The notes under the pieces are model-generated. The model made no database searches. It saw only the letters and a list, made by a program, of their open reading frames with translations, and had not been told where the DNA came from. This document shows, one piece after another, positions 27,458 through 34,134 of a DNA stretch of 34,134 nucleotides. Position 1 is the first letter of the stretch, and each line of letters starts with the position of its first letter. The position numbers and the translations under genes are program-made. The DNA comes from an uncultured Neomegalonema sp. (GTDB lineage Bacteria > Pseudomonadota > Alphaproteobacteria > Rhodobacterales > Rhodobacteraceae). The stretch covers positions 1 to 34,134 of the forward strand of contig CALGNO010000072.1 of the NCBI GenBank assembly GCA_937958625.1, given 5' to 3'.

Positions 27458-28400
27458 CTCGCCAACGCCCCGCCGTGATCGGCTGGAGGCGGCGTTGTTC
27501 GGCGCATTTATTGCCGATGCGGCGGCGCTGGGCTTTCACTGGCTCTATGACCCGGATCGCATTGCCGAATGTGCCGGCGGCGATCCCGCCTTTCGTGAAC
27601 CGGATGCCGCCGATTTCGACGGCTATAAGGGCGTGTTCGTCCATGGCCGCAAATCGGCGGGCGACCTGTCGCAATACGGCGCGCAGTTGCGGCTGGCGGT
27701 GCAGTCCATGGCGGCCAGCGAGGGCATTTTCGACGTTGCCGAGTTTCAGGACCGTTTCGCCGCGTATTTCGACGCGGGCGGTGACTGGTGCGGCTATATC
27801 GACAAGGCGACGCGCGGCACGCTGCAAAACCTGCGCGCCGAGATGCGCACTCCCTCCGGGGTCGAGGACGATCAACTCCCCGCCGTTGCCCGATTGCCCG
27901 CCGTCATGGCCAACGATGCGATTCTGGGCGGAGACATCGACGCGGCGATCTCGGTCACCAGTACCGGCAGCACGGCGGCGACTTGGGGACCGGTTGCGGC
28001 ATCGCTGTTGCGCGCGGCCTATGGCGGGGCCTCGCCGAAACAAGCGGCTGGCGACGTGGTCAGCCGATTGCCCCGCGATATTGCCGAGGCGCTGCACTTC
28101 GAGACCGACGAAACCGATACGGTCGTTTTCGCCGGACAAGTCGGGCGCGCCTGTCCGCTGCCCCAGGCCATCCCGGTGATCTTTCACATCTGCCGCCACG
28201 CCAGGACTTACCCCGAGGCCGTCACGCGGAATATTCTCGCGGGTGGGGACAGCTGCGGTCGCGCGCTTATCCTTGGCGCGGTTTTCGGGGCGGCTTACGG
28301 CTTTCAGGGGTGCGGCATTCCGGCTTCATGGTTGGCACGTCTGAACCATGGCGCGGCGATGGCTTGCGAAATCGACACAATGCTGGAGCATTTCACCTAG
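27450..28400 (+). CDS. ADP-ribosylglycohydrolase-family protein with altered metal ligands
   Basis: A 316-residue member of the DraG/ARH superfamily, whose characterised enzymes remove ADP-ribose from proteins or small molecules with two metal ions. The family opening (AALFGAFIADAAALGFHWLYD, residues 14-34) and the closing block (NILAGGDSCGRALILGAVFGAAYG, 261-284) are clear. The metal-binding Asp pairs are not complete. The N-terminal T/S-D-D-T block reads AGDLSQYG (residues 70-77), and the C-terminal GGDTDT reads GGDSCG (265-270), so one Asp of the pair is replaced by Cys269. It may be inactive or hydrolyse something else. It overlaps the exported protein gene and lies in the nuo region, but I know no functional link to complex I. 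Confidence 0.85.
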   Translation: MADSPTPRRDRLEAALFGAFIADAAALGFHWLYDPDRIAECAGGDPAFREPDAADFDGYKGVFVHGRKSAGDLSQYGAQLRLAVQSMAASEGIFDVAEFQDRFAAYFDAGGDWCGYIDKATRGTLQNLRAEMRTPSGVEDDQLPAVARLPAVMANDAILGGDIDAAISVTSTGSTAATWGPVAASLLRAAYGGASPKQAAGDVVSRLPRDIAEALHFETDETDTVVFAGQVGRACPLPQAIPVIFHICRHARTYPEAVTRNILAGGDSCGRALILGAVFGAAYGFQGCGIPASWLARLNHGAAMACEIDTMLEHFT

Positions 28401-28581
28401 AAACACCCGTCCTGCGACTCTTTTTGGGTGGCATCGACGGGCCATCAGGCATAACACAGTCCGTAATTCGCGTGGTCGGTGTTGCAGTGCAATACCTCTG
28501 ACTGCGCGAGGCTGATCGGTCGGTGCGGCGACGGCATGTCCATGCGGTCCCGCCGAACGTAGAAGCTGATATGCGGACAGG

Positions 28582-29724
28582 ATGGACGGTCTGATGCTGG
28601 AATCGAGCTTTTGGGATGGCGGACTCGGCACCTTCATCGTCATAACGGCGCAATGCCTGCTCGTGCTGATCTGCCTGCTGATCTCTCTCGCCTTCCTGCT
28701 TTATATGGACCGCAAGGTCTGGGCGGCGGTACAGTTGCGGCGCGGCCCCAACGTCGTCGGTCCCTTCGGCCTGCTGCAATCCTTCGCCGATTTCCTGAAA
28801 TTCGTGATGAAGGAAATCGTGATCCCCGCCGGGGCGGATCGCACGGTATTTTTGCTCGCCCCGATGATTACCTTCGTCCTCGCGGTCATCGCCTGGGCGG
28901 TGATACCGTTCTCCGAAGGATGGGTGATTTCAGACCTTAACGTCGGTATCCTCTACCTGTTTGCGATCTCGTCGCTTGGGGTTTACGGCGTGATCATGGG
29001 CGGCTGGGCCGCCAACTCGAAATACCCCTTCCTCGGTGGCCTCCGCTCGGCGGCACAGATGGTCAGTTACGAGGTCTCCATCGGCTTCGTGATCGTGACC
29101 GTGCTGCTGATGGTCGGGTCACTGAACCTGACCGACATCGTCCTGTCGCAGGAAAGCACATGGGGCATCACCGGCTGGTATTTCTGGCAACAGCCCGTGA
29201 TGTTCATCGTCTTCTTCATCTCGGCACTGGCTGAAACCAACCGCCCGCCCTTTGATCTGCCCGAGGCCGAGTCCGAACTCGTTGCCGGGTATCAGGTCGA
29301 GTATTCGTCGACGCCCTATCTGTTGTTCATGATCGGCGAGTACATGAACATCGTCATGATGTGCGCGCTGACGACGATCCTGTTCTTCGGCGGCTGGCTC
29401 TCGCCCATTCCGGGCCTGCCCGATGGCGTGCTGTGGTTTGTGTTGAAGATTGTCTTCTTCTTCTTCCTCTTCGCCATGGTGAAGGCCATCGTGCCCCGCT
29501 ATCGCTATGACCAATTGATGCGCATTGGCTGGAAGGTCTTTCTGCCGCTGTCCCTCGCCTTCGTGGTGATTACGGCGGGCGTGATGAAGGGCTTCGATAT
29601 TCAGCCCTGGACCATGACCGAGGCGGCCCATGAACGCGGTCGCGGGGCCGGCGATGCACCGGTTCCGGCGACCCAGCCTGTGCCCGATGCCTCCGACGCG
29701 GCTGCACTTGAGGAGCAGAACTGA
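28582..29724 (+). CDS. nuoH: NADH-quinone oxidoreductase subunit H
   Basis: NuoH is the membrane subunit that joins the peripheral arm to the pump arm and lines the quinone site. The 380-residue protein has about eight to nine membrane helices. Conserved segments are [35 protein letters not shown] and [25 protein letters not shown], both quinone-site loops. An Ala/Pro/Glu-rich tail of about 30 residues after the last helix ([16 protein letters not shown]...) is unusual. The start could also be the Met four codons in (28594). Its stop overlaps the nuoI start by 1 base (TGATG). It is separated from the upstream gene by 181 bases, so it may have its own promoter. Confidence 0.97.
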   Translation: MDGLMLESSFWDGGLGTFIVITAQCLLVLICLLISLAFLLYMDRKVWAAVQLRRGPNVVGPFGLLQSFADFLKFVMKEIVIPAGADRTVFLLAPMITFVLAVIAWAVIPFSEGWVISDLNVGILYLFAISSLGVYGVIMGGWAANSKYPFLGGLRSAAQMVSYEVSIGFVIVTVLLMVGSLNLTDIVLSQESTWGITGWYFWQQPVMFIVFFISALAETNRPPFDLPEAESELVAGYQVEYSSTPYLLFMIGEYMNIVMMCALTTILFFGGWLSPIPGLPDGVLWFVLKIVFFFFLFAMVKAIVPRYRYDQLMRIGWKVFLPLSLAFVVITAGVMKGFDIQPWTMTEAAHERGRGAGDAPVPATQPVPDASDAAALEEQN

Positions 29725-30215
29725 TGGCGATTCCCTGGGACCGCGCCGCGCGCACCTTTCTGATGGCCGATTTCTTCAGCGGCATGAAGATCGGCCTGCG
29801 CTATCTCTTCAAGCCAAAGGCGACGATCAACTACCCGTTCGAAAAAGGCCCGCTTTCCCCGCGTTTTCGCGGCGAGCACGCCCTGCGCCGCTATCCCAAC
29901 GGCGAAGAACGCTGCATCGCCTGCAAGTTGTGCGAGGCGATCTGCCCGGCACAAGCAATCCATATCGACGCCGAACCGCGCGAAGACGGCTCCCGCCGCA
30001 CCACCCGCTACGACATCGACATGACCAAATGCATCTATTGCGGTTTTTGTCAGGAGGCGTGCCCTGTGGATGCCATCGTCGAAGGCCCGAACTTCGAATT
30101 CGCGACCGAGACCCGGGCCGAGCTTTTCTACAACAAGGATAAGCTGCTCGAAAACGGCGACCGCTGGGAACGCGAAATCGCCCGCAACCTCGAACTCGAC
30201 GCGGCGTATCGGTGA
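29724..30215 (+). CDS. nuoI: NADH-quinone oxidoreductase subunit I
   Basis: NuoI passes electrons to the terminal N2 cluster through two [4Fe-4S] clusters. Ligands are Cys64, 67, 70 and 74 ([13 protein letters not shown]) and Cys103, 106, 109 and 113 ([13 protein letters not shown]). The 163 residues match the mitochondrial TYKY-type subunit, including [55 protein letters not shown] at 29710-29715 serves the start. It is followed not by nuoJ directly but by a 104-base intergenic repeat. Confidence 0.97.
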   Translation: MAIPWDRAARTFLMADFFSGMKIGLRYLFKPKATINYPFEKGPLSPRFRGEHALRRYPNGEERCIACKLCEAICPAQAIHIDAEPREDGSRRTTRYDIDMTKCIYCGFCQEACPVDAIVEGPNFEFATETRAELFYNKDKLLENGDRWEREIARNLELDAAYR

Positions 30216-30249
30216 GGGCGCAGATGGTACAGAGCACCCCAGAAAACGG

Positions 30250-30353
30250 CCTCATCCTGAGGAGCGAGCATAGCGAGCGTCTCGAAGGATTGAATTTATT
30301 TGCGTACCGCGCACCCTTCGAGACGGCCCCTTCGGTGCCTCCTCAGGGTGAGG
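30250..30353. repeat. palindromic intergenic repeat inside the nuo cluster
   Basis: A 104-base imperfect palindrome. The left arm starts CCTCATCCTGAGGAG and ends GTCTCGAAGG. The right arm reads CCTTCGAGAC and ends CTCCTCAGGGTGAGG. Outer and inner blocks pair, with a degenerate middle and the AT-rich centre TTGAATTTATTTGCG. This sequence class recurs in intergenic regions of many alphaproteobacteria (a REP-like family). Here it fills almost all of the nuoI-nuoJ gap and, if transcribed, would fold into a large hairpin. I see no second copy in the window. Confidence 0.85.
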
Positions 30354-30375
30354 TGTTTCTCGGTGGAGATCGCGC

Positions 30376-30975
30376 ATGATTCAAGTCCTCGCCTTCTACC
30401 TCTTCGCCATCACCGCCGTGGTTTCCGGCGTCATGGTCGTGTTCTCGCGCAACCCGGTTCACTCCGTCCTGTGGCTGATCCTCGCGTTTTTCTCTGCTGC
30501 CGGTCTGTTCGTCATGATGGGTGCCGAGTTCCTCGCGATGCTGCTGATGATCGTCTATGTCGGCGCGGTCGCGGTGCTGTTCCTGTTTGTCGTGATGATG
30601 CTCGACATCGACTTCGCGGCCCTGCGCGGTCGGGTCGCCGAGTACCTGCCCATCGGTCTGGCCATCGGCCTTGTCCTCATCATGCAGCTCAGCTTCGGCT
30701 TTCTGGCATGGCAAGAGGTCGATGCAGTGCGTCCGGCGGATGAATTGTCGCGGGGCGTGGGCAACGCCAATCAGCTCGGCATGGTGATCTACACGAAGTA
30801 TGTCTACGCCTTTCAGGTCGCCGGCCTGATCCTGCTGGTCGCCATGATCGGTGCCATCGTTCTGACCCTGCGTCATCGCGATGGCGTCAAAAAGCAGAAC
30901 GTCCTCGAACAAGTCTGGCGCGACCCGAAAGAGGCCGTCGTCATGCGTGACGTGAAACCGGGGGGGAGCCTGTAA
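30376..30975 (+). CDS. nuoJ: NADH-quinone oxidoreductase subunit J
   Basis: A 199-residue membrane subunit with five hydrophobic helices. The conserved family segments are [58 protein letters not shown] hydrophilic C-terminal tail follows ([32 protein letters not shown]). It is part of the antiporter-linked membrane arm. GGTGGAG precedes the ATG. Its TAA overlaps the ATG of nuoK by 1 base. It is separated from nuoI by the palindromic repeat. Confidence 0.97.
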   Translation: MIQVLAFYLFAITAVVSGVMVVFSRNPVHSVLWLILAFFSAAGLFVMMGAEFLAMLLMIVYVGAVAVLFLFVVMMLDIDFAALRGRVAEYLPIGLAIGLVLIMQLSFGFLAWQEVDAVRPADELSRGVGNANQLGMVIYTKYVYAFQVAGLILLVAMIGAIVLTLRHRDGVKKQNVLEQVWRDPKEAVVMRDVKPGGSL

Positions 30976-31283
30976 TGACCATCGGCCTGACCCATTACCT
31001 CGGCGTCGCCGCGATCCTGTTCGTCACGGGCGTTTTCGGCATCTTTCTGAACCGCAAGAACATCATCATCATTCTCATGTCGATCGAGTTGATGCTGCTG
31101 GCGGTCAATATCAATTTCGTGGCGTTCTCGACCCACCTTGGCGATATCGGGGGGCAGGTCTTCACCCTGTTCGTCCTGACCGTCGCCGCCGCCGAGGCCG
31201 CTATTGGCCTTGCTATCCTCGTCTGCTTCCACCGCAACCGCGGCACGATTGCAGTCGAAGACGTCAACATGATGAAGGGCTGA
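30975..31283 (+). CDS. nuoK: NADH-quinone oxidoreductase subunit K
   Basis: A 102-residue subunit with three helices, of usual size. The two membrane glutamates important for proton pumping are present: [10 protein letters not shown] and [12 protein letters not shown]. Coupling to nuoJ is tight (1-base overlap), and a gap of 7 bases precedes nuoL. Confidence 0.98.
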   Translation: MTIGLTHYLGVAAILFVTGVFGIFLNRKNIIIILMSIELMLLAVNINFVAFSTHLGDIGGQVFTLFVLTVAAAEAAIGLAILVCFHRNRGTIAVEDVNMMKG

Positions 31284-31290
31284 TTTCGCA

Positions 31291-33210
31291 ATGGTTTCCG
31301 CGATTGTCCTCATGCCGCTGCTCGGGTGTATTCTGGCGGGTTTCTTCTCCCGCTCCCTCGGCGAGCGGATGTCACAGCTTATCCCGACCGGCCTGCTGAT
31401 TGCCTCGGCGGTTCTTTCGTGGATCGTCTTCGCCATGGGCAATCCCGGCGATCCGCAGATCATCGAGTGGTTCACGTGGTTCTCGACCGGCGGGCTGGAA
31501 GTTGTCTGGTCGATCCGGGTCGATACGCTGACCCGCGTGATGCTGGTCGTGGTGACGACGGTTTCGGCCCTCGTGCATGTTTATTCCATGGGCTACATGG
31601 AGCACGACCCGTCCAAGCCGCGTTTCTTCAGCTATCTCAGCCTATTCACCTTCGCCATGCTGATGCTGGTGACGTCGAACAACTTCGTGCAGATGTTCTT
31701 CGGCTGGGAGGGCGTCGGCGTTGCCTCGTACCTGTTGATCGGGTTCTGGCACCACAAGCCGTCCGCCAACGCCGCCGCGATGAAGGCGTTTATCGTCAAC
31801 CGCGTCGGCGATTTCGGTTTCGCCCTCGGCATCTTCGGTATCTTCGCGGTCTACGGTTCTGTCAGCTTTGAGACCGTGTTCGAGGCCATTCCCGGAAGCG
31901 TCGGATCAACCTTCTATTTCCTCGGCTGGGAGCTCGACATCCTGAACACCCTCGGGATGCTGCTGTTCATCGGCGCGATGGGGAAATCGGCACAGTTCAT
32001 CCTGCATACATGGCTACCCGACGCGATGGAGGGGCCGACCCCGGTCTCCGCCCTCATCCACGCCGCGACCATGGTGACGGCGGGGGTCTTCCTCGTCTGC
32101 CGTATGTCGCCGCTCTACGAGTACGCCGAGAGCGCCGCGACCTTCATCGTCTATATCGGTGCCTTCACCGCGTTCTTCGCCGCCACGGTCGGTCTGGTGC
32201 AGAACGACATCAAGCGCATCGTTGCTTATTCGACCTGTTCCCAGCTCGGCTACATGTTCTTCGCGGCGGGCGTCGGTGCCTACGAGGCGGCGATGTTCCA
32301 CCTCTACACCCACGCTTTTTTCAAGGCGTTGCTGTTCCTCGGCTGCGGTTCGGTGATCCATGCCCTACATGACGAGCAGGACATCCGCCGCATGGGCGGA
32401 CTCTGGAGCGTGATCCCGCTGACTTATCTGTTGATGGTCGTCGGTACGATGGCCCTGACCGGCGTGCCGCCTTTCGCCGGGTATTACTCGAAGGATATGG
32501 TGATCGAGGCGGCCCATGCGGCGCACACCAATGCAGGTCTCTTTGCCTTCTGGGTCGGCGTCGTGGTCGCGATGATGACCGCGTTCTATTCGTGGCGTCT
32601 GATCTTTCTGGTCTTCCACGGCGAGCGCAACAACACGCCGGAAGTCTATGCGAAGGCCCATGAAAGCCCCAACGTGATGCTGATCCCGATGGCGGTGCTG
32701 CTGGTCGGTTCGATCCTCGCCGGGATTGTGTTCAACTACAACTTCATCGGCGACGGGGCGCACGACTTCTGGGGCAATGCCATCGCGGGCGGTCAGCAAA
32801 TCATCCACGAGGCACATCACTCGCCGTTCTGGGTCAAGAAGGCACCGTTCTTCGCGATGCTGCTCGGCACCGGACTGGCGCTCTACCTCTACATCGCGCG
32901 TCCCGGTCTTGCCGGAAAGCTGCGCGAGAGCTTCGGCTCGGCCTACGATTTCCTCTACAACAAGTGGTATATCGACGAGCTGTACGAGATGATCTTCATC
33001 AAGCCCTCCATGTGGCTCGGTCGGTTCCTGTGGAAAAAGGGCGACGGCGCGACCATCGACGGGGCCATCGACGGTGTCTCCATGGGCGTGATCCCGACCC
33101 TGACCGGCATCTATGGCCGCCTGCAAAGCGGCTATGTCTTCCACTATGCGTTTGCGATGATTATCGGGGTTGCCCTGATCATCACCTTCGCTTCGGTCGG
33201 GGGGCAGTGA
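31291..33210 (+). CDS. nuoL: NADH-quinone oxidoreductase subunit L
   Basis: NuoL is the distal antiporter-like proton-pumping subunit with a long lateral helix. The 639 residues contain the Mrp-antiporter signature ([33 protein letters not shown] and [29 protein letters not shown], including the conserved Lys and His). A discontinuous helix region and a C-terminal horizontal-helix part ([26 protein letters not shown]) follow. The length is typical for alphaproteobacteria. It is separated by 1 base from nuoM. Confidence 0.98.
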   Translation: MVSAIVLMPLLGCILAGFFSRSLGERMSQLIPTGLLIASAVLSWIVFAMGNPGDPQIIEWFTWFSTGGLEVVWSIRVDTLTRVMLVVVTTVSALVHVYSMGYMEHDPSKPRFFSYLSLFTFAMLMLVTSNNFVQMFFGWEGVGVASYLLIGFWHHKPSANAAAMKAFIVNRVGDFGFALGIFGIFAVYGSVSFETVFEAIPGSVGSTFYFLGWELDILNTLGMLLFIGAMGKSAQFILHTWLPDAMEGPTPVSALIHAATMVTAGVFLVCRMSPLYEYAESAATFIVYIGAFTAFFAATVGLVQNDIKRIVAYSTCSQLGYMFFAAGVGAYEAAMFHLYTHAFFKALLFLGCGSVIHALHDEQDIRRMGGLWSVIPLTYLLMVVGTMALTGVPPFAGYYSKDMVIEAAHAAHTNAGLFAFWVGVVVAMMTAFYSWRLIFLVFHGERNNTPEVYAKAHESPNVMLIPMAVLLVGSILAGIVFNYNFIGDGAHDFWGNAIAGGQQIIHEAHHSPFWVKKAPFFAMLLGTGLALYLYIARPGLAGKLRESFGSAYDFLYNKWYIDELYEMIFIKPSMWLGRFLWKKGDGATIDGAIDGVSMGVIPTLTGIYGRLQSGYVFHYAFAMIIGVALIITFASVGGQ

Positions 33211-33211
33211 C

Positions 33212-34134
33212 ATGACGGACCAAGGCTTTCTGCTGAACCTCGTTCTCTGGCTGCCCGCCGCCTGGGGCCTCGTCATGCTGTTCATGCGCGGCGATGATGA
33301 GCCGGAGCGGCGCTTGGCCCGCAATATGTCCCTCGGGATGACGACCTTCGTCTTCGTCCTCAGTCTGTTCGTGTTCTGGGGCTTCGAGCCGAGCAATACC
33401 GACTTCCAGTTCGTCACCGATATGCCTTGGCTTGGCCCGCTCAGCTATAAGATCGGCGTCGACGGCATTTCCATCGGCTTCGTGCTGCTCACCACCGCGA
33501 TCATGCCGCTGGTCATTCTGGCAAGCTGGAAGGTCGACAAGCGCCTGCGCGAATATCTTGCCGCGTTCCTGATCCTTGAGACGCTGATGATCGGCGTCTT
33601 CGTGTCGCTCGATATGTTCCTGTTCTACCTGTTCTTCGAGGCAGGCCTGATCCCGATGTTCCTGATTATCGGCATTTGGGGCGGACAACGGCGCATCTAT
33701 GCCAGCTTCAAGTTCTTCCTCTACACGCTGCTCGGCTCGATCTTTATGCTGATCGCGCTGCTGTGGATGGTGTACCAGGCGGGCACGTCAGACATCGTGC
33801 GCCTGCTCGACCACGAGTTCCCGCACGAGGCATTCGAAGTACTCGGCTTCGAGATTGCGGGCGGCGCACAAACCCTGCTCTGGTTCGCGTTTTTCGCCAG
33901 CTTCGCGGTGAAGATGCCGATGTGGCCGGTCCACACATGGCTGCCCGACGCCCACGTCGAGGCCCCGACGGCGGGGTCGGTCGTGCTGGCCGCCATCCTG
34001 TTGAAACTCGGCGGTTACGGGTTTATCCGGTTCAGCCTGCCGATGTTCCCGGTCGCCTCGGCAAACCTCGCCGATTTCGTTTTCGTCCTCTCCTGCACGG
34101 CCATCGTCTACACGTCGCTGGTCGCGCTGATGCA
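33212..34134 (+). CDS. nuoM: NADH-quinone oxidoreductase subunit M, N-terminal part
   Basis: A second antiporter-like proton-pumping subunit. The visible 307 codons contain [30 protein letters not shown], the [30 protein letters not shown] segment with the conserved pumping glutamate, and [31 protein letters not shown]. The gene starts with an ATG 1 base after the nuoL stop, preceded by a G-rich stretch. The frame runs off the right edge. nuoN should follow outside the window. Confidence 0.97.
   Translation, partial: MTDQGFLLNLVLWLPAAWGLVMLFMRGDDEPERRLARNMSLGMTTFVFVLSLFVFWGFEPSNTDFQFVTDMPWLGPLSYKIGVDGISIGFVLLTTAIMPLVILASWKVDKRLREYLAAFLILETLMIGVFVSLDMFLFYLFFEAGLIPMFLIIGIWGGQRRIYASFKFFLYTLLGSIFMLIALLWMVYQAGTSDIVRLLDHEFPHEAFEVLGFEIAGGAQTLLWFAFFASFAVKMPMWPVHTWLPDAHVEAPTAGSVVLAAILLKLGGYGFIRFSLPMFPVASANLADFVFVLSCTAIVYTSLVALM

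Overview
The window comes from a high-GC alphaproteobacterial chromosome. The evidence is gene order and protein type: recA-alaS with an NADP-dependent icd nearby, tRNA-Leu/tig/clpP/clpX in a row, rpoH next to a RluA-type pseudouridine synthase and a small DUF6476-like membrane protein, a short mitochondrial-like NuoG, and the intergenic palindrome family (CCTCATCCTGAGGAG...) common in this class. A Rhodobacterales- or Rhodospirillales-like lineage fits best, but I cannot name a genus. Most of the window is conserved housekeeping DNA. No phage, integrase, transposase, CRISPR array or rRNA is visible, and no gene-free stretch exceeds about 255 bases. Layout: 1-847 holds the start of guaA (minus, cut by the window edge). 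1101-2678 is an MttB-superfamily methyltransferase without pyrrolysine. 2881-3948 is an unrecognised Ala-rich membrane protein, followed by a terminator hairpin, recA (4093-5151), a long hairpin and alaS (5312-7978). A DUF2520 protein and icd follow on the minus strand to 10083. 10307-12451 is an autotransporter whose GDSL-esterase-like passenger has lost its catalytic residues. 12454-19582 is almost entirely minus strand. Read in the direction of transcription it holds a DUF6476-like membrane protein, a divergent LuxI-type synthase, tRNA-Leu(UAG), tig, clpP and clpX with a clear terminator. It then holds a three-gene unit of a selenium-binding-protein-type methanethiol oxidase, a 52-residue Cys-rich mini-protein and a [2Fe-2S] ferredoxin. 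19581-24737 contains a RluA-family pseudouridine synthase, a peroxiredoxin-like protein, rpoH, an unknown protein, a secreted DUF7282-like protein and a coupled pair of unknown exported proteins. 24946-34134 is a complex I block: nuoG, two non-nuo genes (a small secreted protein overlapping an ADP-ribosylglycohydrolase-family protein), then nuoH-I-(repeat)-J-K-L-M, with nuoM cut by the edge. How they work together: protein quality control (trigger factor, ClpXP, sigma-32), DNA repair (RecA) and respiration (complex I, Icd) dominate. The less ordinary parts are the methanethiol oxidase/mini-protein/ferredoxin unit, the autotransporter pseudoenzyme, the LuxI homologue with no LuxR beside it and an altered invariant Trp, and the two genes placed between nuoG and nuoH. 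Those are the best places to look for something undescribed. No single entirely new system stands out with certainty.
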